Origin: SAR324 cluster bacterium
GTDB taxonomy: Bacteria; SAR324; NAC60-12
Length of the DNA stretch: 14,889 bases
Direction of reading: 5' to 3'
NCBI GenBank assembly: GCA_028822475.1
Contig: JAPKDT010000021.1
Location: forward strand, 1 to 14,889
Positions 1 through 7,072 of the stretch are shown here, piece after piece; the first letter of the stretch is position 1; each line of letters opens with the position of its first letter. Below the pieces are notes generated by a model. The model was not told the origin of the DNA and ran no database searches. It saw only the letters and a list, made by a program, of their open reading frames with translations. The position numbers were made by a program, and so were the translations under genes.

Positions 1-60
1 TGACGTGGTCGGTCCAAAATATGTAGTTGACGCTTAATTAAAACTATCCAAAACTGGAGC

Positions 61-179
61 AGCTAAACGCCCCATGCGTACCCAGGTTGGAGTAACTTGG
101 GGCGCAGACGCGATTTATAAGCTAAACGCCCCATGCGCACCCAGGTTGGAGTAACTTGGGGCGCAGACGCGATTTACAA
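61..179. repeat. 59-bp tandem duplication, two copies, GC-rich and hairpin-forming
   Basis: Two head-to-tail copies of a 59-bp unit (62-120 and 121-179) differ at only two positions (79/138 and 117/176, both T to C). Each unit is clearly more GC-rich than the flanks. In copy 1 the arms 81-88 and 94-101 (CCCAGGTT / AACTTGGG) pair around a 5-base loop with one G-T pair. A competing 7-bp stem pairs 68-74 with 98-104. The unit length is not a multiple of three, so the duplication shifts any reading frame through it. I do not recognise the element. It could be a structured repeat or a duplicated piece of a dead gene. Confidence 0.9.
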
Positions 180-300
180 ACTCACACAACCAATCCAAGA
201 CAACGTGCTAAAGGAAATGCAGTTGGAAACGGTTCTGTGCGGTCCATCATTCGGGATGAGCGACGTGCTAAAGCTTGCAGCCTTAACAAACTCAAACTGA
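121..300 (+). pseudogene. Possible remnant of a protein-coding gene, unidentified
   Basis: From 121 to a TGA at 298-300 the frame is open for 59 codons and includes a plausible stretch (TQVGVTWGADAIYKL, then a short tail). The same frame register in copy 1 of the tandem repeat is preceded by an in-frame TAA at 38-40. The 59-bp duplication then breaks continuity between the copies. A second frame is also open from a TTG at 156 to a TGA at 339-341, giving a basic 61-residue product. I recognise neither product. No ribosome-binding site is visible for either. The higher GC than the neighbours suggests a decayed or transferred segment. This is a weak call. Confidence 0.25.
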
Positions 301-307
301 AAGGCTT

Positions 308-331
308 CCCCGGAGAGCATGCTCTATGGGG
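308..331. repeat. 24-base imperfect palindrome with a perfect 12-base core
   Basis: The core AGAGCATGCTCT (314-325) is a perfect palindrome. It is flanked by CCCC (308-311) and GGGG (328-331), which pair across one mismatch and one G-T pair. The extended symmetry is 24 bases. There is no T-run after it, so it does not look like an intrinsic terminator. It could be a protein-binding site or part of the decayed segment upstream of lon. Confidence 0.6.
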
Positions 332-341
332 TTTCAAGTGA

Positions 342-530
342 AGGTGCAGAGCTTTAATTCATTATTCAATATCCACAAAATTCATCTCAAGTGATTTCTG
401 GCTAGACCATCACGTTCCGATACTGGATAATAGTTGTCTTACTGTTGAAGAATTCCAAAACAGCATAAAATAAATTTATACTATTCCAAATCAGCAATAA
501 TTCAACCAAATATATTTTTCAAAAAATGCT
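342..530. other. Intergenic leader of lon, no clear sites
   Basis: This AT-rich stretch lies between the decayed segment and lon. A TATACT at 477-482 could serve as a -10 box, but no convincing -35 sits 16-18 bases upstream. I see no sigma-32-like heat-shock promoter. An ATG at 526 opens a two-codon frame (ATG CTA TGA) whose stop overlaps the lon start codon. Confidence 0.4.
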
Positions 531-3035
531 ATGAGTAAATCTTCTGATCCTGAATTAGAAACCGTTGATGATCCTCAAGAGGAGATTATAGAAATAGAGG
601 GAGACACCTTAGAAGCAATCCCTGAAGAAAAATCACTCGTCGTCAGTGAAGATATTTTTCCGGATTCCCTACTCATTGTACCACTCTACGATCGCCCTCT
701 CTTCCCGAAAATGCTACTGCCGGTTATCATTTCTGATGAAAAACTGGAAAAGGTTTTAGAGGATGAATTAAAAGGTCCTTTGAAATATGTCGGTCTGGTT
801 TATAGTTATGAAACTGATGTGCATAATGACGAGACTGATGCTGAAAACATTCCGGACAGCTTGGCAAATATAGGAGCAGTTGGAAGGATAGTACAGGCAT
901 CAAAGCATGGTAATGACCCGATGCACATAATCGTACAGGTCATGGAGCGTTTTGAAATTTTAGAAATAATTGCTGAAGATCCTGTCTACAGAGCAAAAGT
1001 AAAATATCTTCAGGATACAGAAGATCAAAAATCTGAATATGAATTAAAAGCCTTTTCCGTTTCGATTATCAATTTCATCAAAGAACTGGTTCAGTTAAAT
1101 CCATTGTTTAAGGAAGAGTTAGGTTTGTTGATGGGACGTATTAACCTCAAAGATCCAGCAACACTTGCTGACTTTGCGGCATCCATGACAACTGCATCCG
1201 GAAAAGAATTGCAGGAAATATTGGAAACAATGAGCATCAAGGAACGTATTGAAAAAGCCTTAAATTTACTGAGACATGAACTGGAAGTTGCAAAACTTCA
1301 GGTAAAAATTTCCCAGCGTGTCGAAGATCGGATGTCTCAACAACAGCGTGAATTTTTCCTGCGTGAACAACTAAAAGAAATTAAAAAAGAGTTAGGCATC
1401 ACAAAAGAAGGTTCAGAAAGTGAGACCGAAAAATTTGAAGCACGCATAAAGAAACTAAAACTTAGTGAAGAAGCAAAAGAGCGTATTGAAGAAGAATTGG
1501 ATAAAATGCGTTTAATCGAACCTTCATCTCCTGAATATCATGTTACCCGAACTTATCTGGACTGGCTGACAATTTTACCGTGGGGTATTTACAGTAAAGA
1601 TGTATTCAACATCCAGCGCGCAGCAAGAATTTTAAATCGTGACCACTATGGTTTAAAAGATGTTAAAGACCGTATCCTCGAACTGATCTCTGTGGGCATC
1701 ATAAACGGAGACCTTGCGGGTTCAATTGTTTTGCTAGTTGGTCCTCCGGGAACAGGAAAAACATCTGTGGGTCAGTCTATTGCCAGAGCAATTGGACGTA
1801 AATTTTACCGCTTTTCTCTAGGCGGCATGCGTGATGAAGCGGAAATAAAAGGGCATCGTCGGACATACATCGGTGCGCTTCCCGGAAAATTTATTAATGC
1901 GGTCAAAACCTCCAAAACGGCAAATCCAGTAATCATGCTGGATGAAGTAGATAAAATCGGTGCAAGTTTTCAGGGAGACCCTGCATCTGCACTCTTGGAA
2001 GTATTAGATCCTGAACAAAACAAAGATTTCCTTGATCATTATCTTGATGTACGTTTTGATCTTTCAAAAGTACTTTTTATTTGTACTGCAAACCAAACAG
2101 ACACAATTCCACCTGCACTGTTGGATCGGATGGAAGTAATCCGGCTTTCAGGTTATATTCTGGAAGAGAAACTGCAAATTGCCCGTAAACATCTTTTACC
2201 AAAACAACTTAAAATACATGGACTTAAGAAATCACAGTTTGCACTTCCTAAAGTTGTTATACGTGAAATAATTGATGGTTATGCCAGAGAAGCAGGCGTA
2301 AGAAGTCTGGAAAACAATCTTAAAAAATTAATGAGAAAATCTGCACGTAAGATTGTAGAGCAAGATATTGAAAATGTTAAGATTGGCAAAGAGGATCTGC
2401 CTGAAATGCTGGGACGCAAAACTTTCGCAGAAGAAACTCGATACAAAAAGCCTAAAGTTGGAGTCATAACCGGTCTCGCATATACAAGTGTCGGCGGAGC
2501 TACTTTGTTCATAGAAGCATCTTTTGCGGAAGCAAAGAATCCAGGATTCAAACAGACGGGACAACTTGGTGATGTGATGGTAGAATCAACCGAGATTGCT
2601 TACACATATATCCGTTCAAAAGGTAGCAGCGATGCAAAAATTAAAAAATTCTTTGCCGAGAACTTTGTCCATATGCATGTGCCTGCAGGAGCTACTCCTA
2701 AAGATGGCCCTTCTGCTGGTATTACAATGGCTTGCGCACTTTACTCATTGGTTGCAAATGAAGCTATTATTGCTGATATTGCCATGACCGGAGAGTTAAC
2801 ACTCACAGGTTTGGTCATGCCTATTGGTGGAGTAAAAGAGAAAACAATTGCTGCCAGACGTACCGGTATTTCTCAATTAATTTTTCCTGCAGAAAATCAA
2901 AAAGATTTTGAAGATTTGGATGAGATAATAACTAGAGGTATCAAACCGTATTTTGTGAAAACTTTTGAAGATGTGCTGCCTATTTGCTTCCCAAATTTGA
3001 AAGGAACAAGTAAAAAGAAATCTGCAAAAAAATAA
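531..3035 (+). CDS. lon: ATP-dependent Lon protease (LonA type)
   Basis: This is a full-length cytoplasmic AAA+ serine protease that degrades misfolded and regulatory proteins. In order it has an acidic N-terminal extension (about 1-40), the Lon substrate-binding N domain (about 42-245), a helical coiled-coil linker (about 250-330), the AAA+ module and the protease domain. Walker A is GPPGTGK at 404-410, and Walker B is MLDEVDK with D471. The Ser-Lys dyad is Ser728 in DGPSAG and Lys771 in GGVKEK, spaced 43 residues apart as in E. coli Lon (Ser679/Lys722). The length of 834 residues is somewhat above the usual 780-810 because of the acidic head and a short Lys-rich tail. No Shine-Dalgarno is visible before the ATG. 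It leads a close array with the permease (11 bases downstream) and uridine kinase. Confidence 0.97.
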   Translation: MSKSSDPELETVDDPQEEIIEIEGDTLEAIPEEKSLVVSEDIFPDSLLIVPLYDRPLFPKMLLPVIISDEKLEKVLEDELKGPLKYVGLVYSYETDVHNDETDAENIPDSLANIGAVGRIVQASKHGNDPMHIIVQVMERFEILEIIAEDPVYRAKVKYLQDTEDQKSEYELKAFSVSIINFIKELVQLNPLFKEELGLLMGRINLKDPATLADFAASMTTASGKELQEILETMSIKERIEKALNLLRHELEVAKLQVKISQRVEDRMSQQQREFFLREQLKEIKKELGITKEGSESETEKFEARIKKLKLSEEAKERIEEELDKMRLIEPSSPEYHVTRTYLDWLTILPWGIYSKDVFNIQRAARILNRDHYGLKDVKDRILELISVGIINGDLAGSIVLLVGPPGTGKTSVGQSIARAIGRKFYRFSLGGMRDEAEIKGHRRTYIGALPGKFINAVKTSKTANPVIMLDEVDKIGASFQGDPASALLEVLDPEQNKDFLDHYLDVRFDLSKVLFICTANQTDTIPPALLDRMEVIRLSGYILEEKLQIARKHLLPKQLKIHGLKKSQFALPKVVIREIIDGYAREAGVRSLENNLKKLMRKSARKIVEQDIENVKIGKEDLPEMLGRKTFAEETRYKKPKVGVITGLAYTSVGGATLFIEASFAEAKNPGFKQTGQLGDVMVESTEIAYTYIRSKGSSDAKIKKFFAENFVHMHVPAGATPKDGPSAGITMACALYSLVANEAIIADIAMTGELTLTGLVMPIGGVKEKTIAARRTGISQLIFPAENQKDFEDLDEIITRGIKPYFVKTFEDVLPICFPNLKGTSKKKSAKK

Positions 3036-3046
3036 TCTAACATTAC

Positions 3047-3874
3047 ATGCAATCCACTTTTACAAATCCTGAATTTATATCACTGCTGGGTTTGCTGTTT
3101 GTGTCAGGTGCATTTGCCGGATTGTTAGCAGGTCTTTTCGGCGTCGGCGGTGGAATAATCTTAGTTCCAGCCTTACTCTATGCATTCGATGAACTAGGTT
3201 ATTCTACTGATGTCACTGCACACATGGCTGTTGGAACATCTTTGGCGATTATCGTACCTACCTCAATTACCTCCGCCTGGTCTCATTACAAACGTGGTTC
3301 GGGCAACATTATTTTGTTCCGCAAACTGGCATTTCCGGTGGTGTCTGGAGCGCTGCTTGGCTCATGGCTTGGAGGCAGCCTGAGTGGTGATTCACTCAAA
3401 ACAGTTTTTGCCACGCTGACAATGTTGATTGCATTAAATTTATTGCAGAAAAACAATTTCGTACTTGGAAAAGAACTGCCTGCATTATCAAAGCAGTGGA
3501 GTGCAGGAGGTCTGATCGGCCTGCTTTCAGCAATAATGGGAATCGGCGGTGGTGTTTTTTTCACCTCTTACTTTACTGCTTACAGCTTACCCATGCTGAG
3601 CGCTGTTGGGACATCCGCAAGTTTAGGTTTGATGATTTCACTGCCTGGAGCAATCGGTTATATTCTCAGCGGTTGGTATAATCCAAATCTTCCCCAGTTA
3701 AGCTTCGGATATTTAAATTTGATGAGCTTTGTTTTTATTTTTCCAATAACCATGTTCATGGCTCCACAGGGAGCAAAACTGGCTCACCGACTGGACAAAG
3801 ACAAACTAAAATGCTGGTTTGCGCTTTTCCTGATGATTATGTCACTACGTATGTTCTACAAAGTTTTTATTTAA
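3047..3874 (+). CDS. TauE/SafE-family membrane permease (DUF81)
   Basis: This 275-residue polytopic inner-membrane protein has about eight hydrophobic segments. It shows the internal duplication typical of TauE/SafE proteins. Glycine-rich signatures occur once per half: AGLLAGLFGVGGG (about 24-36) and GLLSAIMGIGGG (about 158-169). Each is followed by an AVGTS motif (61-65 and 186-190). Family members export or import sulfur-containing or organic anions such as sulfite, sulfoacetate and related compounds. The substrate cannot be told from sequence, and the neighbours (lon, uridine kinase) do not help. The ATG lies 11 bases after the lon stop, with no clear Shine-Dalgarno, so co-transcription with lon is likely. 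Confidence 0.9.
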   Translation: MQSTFTNPEFISLLGLLFVSGAFAGLLAGLFGVGGGIILVPALLYAFDELGYSTDVTAHMAVGTSLAIIVPTSITSAWSHYKRGSGNIILFRKLAFPVVSGALLGSWLGGSLSGDSLKTVFATLTMLIALNLLQKNNFVLGKELPALSKQWSAGGLIGLLSAIMGIGGGVFFTSYFTAYSLPMLSAVGTSASLGLMISLPGAIGYILSGWYNPNLPQLSFGYLNLMSFVFIFPITMFMAPQGAKLAHRLDKDKLKCWFALFLMIMSLRMFYKVFI

Positions 3875-3888
3875 GGGTATTCCTTCCA

Positions 3889-4515
3889 ATGGCTACAGCA
3901 AAACCTTTCGTGATGGGAATCGGTGGCGGCTCCGGTTCCGGAAAATCAACAATCGTCCAGGAGCTTAAAGAAAAGTTAGGTCCGGAGAAAATGTCTGTTA
4001 TCCACCATGACGCATATTACCGACACCGTCCTGAATTGACAATTGAGGAACGGCACAAGATAAATTTCGATCATCCGGATTCACTAGAAACTCAACTGAT
4101 GGTTGAGCACATAAAGCAACTGATTGCCGGAAAAAGTGTGGACGTGCCTATTTATGATTTTGCCCTGCATTTACGTTCTTCAGAGACTATAAAGGTGGCA
4201 CCGTGTCAAATTTTGATTGTGGACGGTATTTTAGTTTTGAATGACAGTCAACTGCGTGAAATGATGAATTTAATTGTATTTGTCGATGTGCCGCCGGACT
4301 TAAGATTCATCCGACGTTTAGAACGTGATTTGTGCGAACGCGGCCGTTCTGTTGATTCCGTAACTAGGCAATACCTTGCTTCCGTACGTCCTATGCACGA
4401 AAAATTTGTTGAACCAAGTAAACGCTATGCAGACATCCTCATTCCTGGGGGCGGACATAATCTGCAGGCAGTGAAGCTTTTGCTGGCACTTTTGCAAACT
4501 CTACCTGCAAAATAA
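3889..4515 (+). CDS. udk: Uridine kinase
   Basis: This P-loop nucleoside kinase phosphorylates uridine and cytidine to UMP and CMP in pyrimidine salvage. The N-terminus carries Walker A GGGSGSGKST (residues 12-21). Next come the HHDAYY substrate-site motif, NFDHPDS and PIYDF, all typical of the uridine kinase family. Arg-rich lid residues (RFIRRLERD) follow. The 208-residue length matches the family (about 205-215). The frame is open from an ATG at 3811 inside the permease gene. I chose the ATG at 3889 because it gives the normal N-terminus just before the P-loop, and an AGGG lies 11 bases upstream. It starts 14 bases after the permease stop and is probably the last gene of that operon. Confidence 0.95.
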   Translation: MATAKPFVMGIGGGSGSGKSTIVQELKEKLGPEKMSVIHHDAYYRHRPELTIEERHKINFDHPDSLETQLMVEHIKQLIAGKSVDVPIYDFALHLRSSETIKVAPCQILIVDGILVLNDSQLREMMNLIVFVDVPPDLRFIRRLERDLCERGRSVDSVTRQYLASVRPMHEKFVEPSKRYADILIPGGGHNLQAVKLLLALLQTLPAK

Positions 4516-4521
4516 GTCCCT

Positions 4522-4536
4522 GTTTTTACTAAAAAC
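4522..4536. terminator. Possible weak bidirectional terminator between convergent genes
   Basis: GTTTTT (4522-4527) and AAAAAC (4531-4536) form a 6-bp AT-rich stem with a 3-base loop. It lies in the 27-base gap between udk and the convergent ankyrin gene. The stem is weak and has no GC clamp, so termination here is only a possibility. Confidence 0.3.
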
Positions 4537-4542
4537 GTTTGA

Positions 4543-5919
4543 TCAATGCAAACCCACTTCTTTTTCCAGTAACCGCAGAACGTCCTGCCGCTGAAAATCT
4601 CTTGCATAATCTGCAGCAGTTTTTTTATCAAAATCAACCACCGCTGAATCAGCACCCTTATTAAGCAATAATCCTATTGTTCCGATATTCCCTCTACGTA
4701 CTGCTAAGATCAGCGCCGTTTTCCCACTATCATTCTGTATGTTGACTCTGGCACCGTGTCTGAGCAATTCCCACATGGCCTGAGTATTCCCTTTTTCAGC
4801 AGCCCACATTAGTGCAGTCCAGCCTGCTTGAGTACGTGAGTTCAGATTAGCACTTGATTCCAAAAATAAATTTAACAGTGTCAAATCGCCATGAAAAGCA
4901 GCCCACATAAGAGGTGTAAAATCTCCTTTATCCGGATCTGCACCGTGCTCCAACAATAATTTAACAATTGCCTTATTTTTCATGGATGAAGCCCAAATTA
5001 GAGGAGTGTCATCAAATTCATCCGTTAATTCTACCACCGCGCCACGTTCCGCCAGTAATTTCACAAGATCTGCGTTTTGTGTTTTGACTGCATGCATAAA
5101 TGCTGTATAACCTCTTTTATCCTTTAATTCCAATTCAGTTCCAGAAAGCAACAATTGCTCTACAGCAGCCTTATTTCCCTTTTTGACCGCCATTATCAAG
5201 GAAACTATGGCGGTTTTCTGAACAGCAATATTTTCTGTCTGTTCAGTGTTAAGCGCTAATTGGGTCTTGTTGTCTGCTAAAAACACTTCCTGAATTTTTC
5301 CTGACTGATAGTACGGCCAGAGAAAGTACAATAAAGCCAAAGCAACAGCGGTGAGGCATAAAATCAGCAGCCATCCAAGCTTGAACCAGGGCGAATATTT
5401 ATCAGAAACATCTTTCGGCAAGACAATCTCAACATCTTCCGGTTTATCATTTAGAAAAGGTTTTTCCGCTGCATACTTTTGCGGATTAACAGTTTCAGGA
5501 ATAACTCTCTTAAACACCACGTTATCTTGATCACTGGAAAAGAATGGTGCTGAAAAACGAGAATAATATTTGGGCTTAATCGTGAAAGTTTCTTTTGCCG
5601 GACTCTGCTCCTCAATTATTTGAGGCCTGCCTTCTGAGATTCCCAGCAGAATTCCAGGATCCATTTGTGAACTTCCGGTTATGGAAATGGGAATGTTTTG
5701 TAGTCGGACATGCTTGATAATTAACCCCAAAAGCTCATGCGTGTCCTTGCTAATGACTTGCAAATTATCCAAATCAAGAGTAACCTTTCGCGTGTTAGCA
5801 GAAGCCAAGCTTTTTTTAATAGCTTGCATTTCCGGCTCGATTTCTACTTGCCTCAACTCATCAATTACTTTCAAAGTCGTAATTTGATCTTTTTCTGTAA
5901 GAACTATTCGGTTCAACAT
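4543..5919 (-). CDS. STAS-like domain, one membrane helix and ankyrin repeats
   Basis: This 458-residue protein has three parts. Residues about 10-97 resemble a STAS (anti-sigma-factor antagonist) fold, with the pattern KVTLDLDNLQVIS leading to a helix. The usual phosphorylatable DSSG loop is replaced by SKDTHE (about 57-62). Residues about 182-203 form a strong single membrane helix (LLILCLTAVALALLYFLWP). Residues about 236-455 hold six or so ankyrin repeats (for example GNKAAVEQLLLSG, NKAIVKLLLEHGADPD, GNTQAMWELLRHGA). With no cleavable signal peptide, the likely topology is STAS in the cytoplasm and ankyrin repeats in the periplasm. It diverges from the FliF/FliG-like cluster across 109 bases, so shared control or function is plausible but not shown. 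No Shine-Dalgarno is visible at its ATG. Confidence 0.8.
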   Translation of the reverse strand: MLNRIVLTEKDQITTLKVIDELRQVEIEPEMQAIKKSLASANTRKVTLDLDNLQVISKDTHELLGLIIKHVRLQNIPISITGSSQMDPGILLGISEGRPQIIEEQSPAKETFTIKPKYYSRFSAPFFSSDQDNVVFKRVIPETVNPQKYAAEKPFLNDKPEDVEIVLPKDVSDKYSPWFKLGWLLILCLTAVALALLYFLWPYYQSGKIQEVFLADNKTQLALNTEQTENIAVQKTAIVSLIMAVKKGNKAAVEQLLLSGTELELKDKRGYTAFMHAVKTQNADLVKLLAERGAVVELTDEFDDTPLIWASSMKNKAIVKLLLEHGADPDKGDFTPLMWAAFHGDLTLLNLFLESSANLNSRTQAGWTALMWAAEKGNTQAMWELLRHGARVNIQNDSGKTALILAVRRGNIGTIGLLLNKGADSAVVDFDKKTAADYARDFQRQDVLRLLEKEVGLH

Positions 5920-5946
5920 TGTACTTTGACTATATTGGCAGGAAGG

Positions 5947-5974
5947 TTGCAGAAGTTTATTAAGCCTATATAAA
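5947..5974 (+). promoter_or_regulatory. Possible sigma-70-type promoter for the 6029-11499 cluster
   Basis: TTGCAG (5947-5952) and TATAAA (5969-5974) are separated by 16 bases. They lie in the 109-base divergent region between the ankyrin gene and the cluster. This would give a leader of roughly 45-50 bases. The match was made by eye in AT-rich DNA, so chance is a real possibility. Confidence 0.3.
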
Positions 5975-6014
5975 TTTTTCTTATATGAGAATCAGCAAAA
6001 AACACACCAAGTTT

Positions 6015-6028
6015 TTGACAATTATCAA
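6015..6028. promoter_or_regulatory. 14-base imperfect palindrome touching the start codon
   Basis: TTGACAATTATCAA is an inverted repeat (TTGA, then AATT, then TCAA) with one mismatched pair. It ends directly before the ATG at 6029 and fills the place where a ribosome-binding site would be expected. It may be an operator for the cluster or a feature that affects translation start. Symmetric AT-rich sequence can also arise by chance. Confidence 0.35.
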
Positions 6029-7036
6029 ATGACAAATTTTACACGTAAATTGCTTTTGGTGCAGTTTATTTTCGCCTTAAGTTTGACAACTGTTTCGGCA
6101 GTAGAAGAAGCAGAACCTATTTTTTGGAAAGATCGGCAGATTTCCCAATTGGAGCAACTTACTCCAAGTCTGGTGAAATCCGTACAAAGTATGCAGACAA
6201 AAATCAGTTCAGTCGCAATTTCAAGTATTTCTTTTGGAGATACTCTACCTGCCAGTTTTCGCAAAGTCGCAACTGCACGTTTACAGCAGACACTCACCAG
6301 TCTGATCAAGTTGAAAGTCAGCGTCTGCGAATCATGCAGTCAAATCCGCACCAACATTTCAGGTAGTTTCCTAAAAATCAGCCGCGGCATCGCTGACGAC
6401 AAATATCGCAGGGATGTTGCAAAAGAACTAAATGTTAAGGGCTTTCTTGATATTGCAGTGTTTACCAGTGAAGGCGAGCAGCTTTCCATTTCACTTAATG
6501 CCTATGAAGCAAAAGGAGGCGAAATTGTTTTTTCTAAAATAGTTACAGGAACACCGCCTAAAACTGGATCTTACATACACGCGTTTTACGGTAAGATGAG
6601 TGTACCTATTACCTTCACCAGCACAACTTCAGGCAGCGTTGTCACTGTTGAGCATCAGGCACGTGTACTCGGAGGAGAAAAATTGGTGCGGCTTACGGAT
6701 GACTGGAGTTTTACCGGCGGCGGTGCCATGTTGAGTGATGACAACTCCAACTTGTCAGATAAATATGAGTCATCAATCACAGGTTTTTTGATAGACGGAA
6801 CAATAAGTTATGACGTTTTTAACTTTGGTGGAGAGCAGGTAGCATTTTCTCTTCTTGCAGGTTTAGGAATGATGACAGTGACACCTTTCAATAATCCGTC
6901 ATATTTCAAGACAGGTTTCAGCTTTTCTGTAGCAGAACAATTGACACTTAACTACCATTACCTGTCAATGCTGACAACTGACGAAAGTGCCACTGCCTCA
7001 GGAGCATCAATTATTTCCATAGGCTGGAAATTTTAA
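6029..7036 (+). CDS. Outer-membrane protein: FlgO/CsgG-like domain plus beta-barrel-like C-terminus
   Basis: This 335-residue secreted protein has a signal peptide (about 1-24, cleavage after TVSA). Residues about 35-173 resemble the FlgO/CsgG-type periplasmic fold. They comprise a strand SSVAISSISF, a helix ATARLQQTLTSLI, a helix YRRDVAKELNVKGFLDIAVF, and a strand pair ending GGEIVFSKIVTG. A CESC pair lies at 100-103. Residues about 195-335 are alternating, Gly/Ser/Thr-rich strands ending ISIGWKF, and the C-terminal aromatic residue is typical of BAM-inserted barrels. In Vibrio, FlgO is an outer-membrane component that stabilises flagellar rings. Here it is first in a four-gene cluster, 36 bases ahead of the next gene. 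No Shine-Dalgarno is seen. The FlgO likeness is moderate, and CsgG- or TolB-N-like folds are alternatives. Confidence 0.65.
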   Translation: MTNFTRKLLLVQFIFALSLTTVSAVEEAEPIFWKDRQISQLEQLTPSLVKSVQSMQTKISSVAISSISFGDTLPASFRKVATARLQQTLTSLIKLKVSVCESCSQIRTNISGSFLKISRGIADDKYRRDVAKELNVKGFLDIAVFTSEGEQLSISLNAYEAKGGEIVFSKIVTGTPPKTGSYIHAFYGKMSVPITFTSTTSGSVVTVEHQARVLGGEKLVRLTDDWSFTGGGAMLSDDNSNLSDKYESSITGFLIDGTISYDVFNFGGEQVAFSLLAGLGMMTVTPFNNPSYFKTGFSFSVAEQLTLNYHYLSMLTTDESATASGASIISIGWKF

Positions 7037-7072
7037 TTTTTTAATTACGTATTTCATAGATCTACGCTTATC

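Noticed and set aside
61..179. CRISPR array
   Set aside because: There are only two head-to-tail copies with no spacer between them and no cas genes.
3811..3888. Upstream in-frame ATG giving uridine kinase 26 extra residues
   Set aside because: It lies inside the permease gene and adds a non-family N-terminus. The ATG at 3889 gives the normal length and position of the P-loop.
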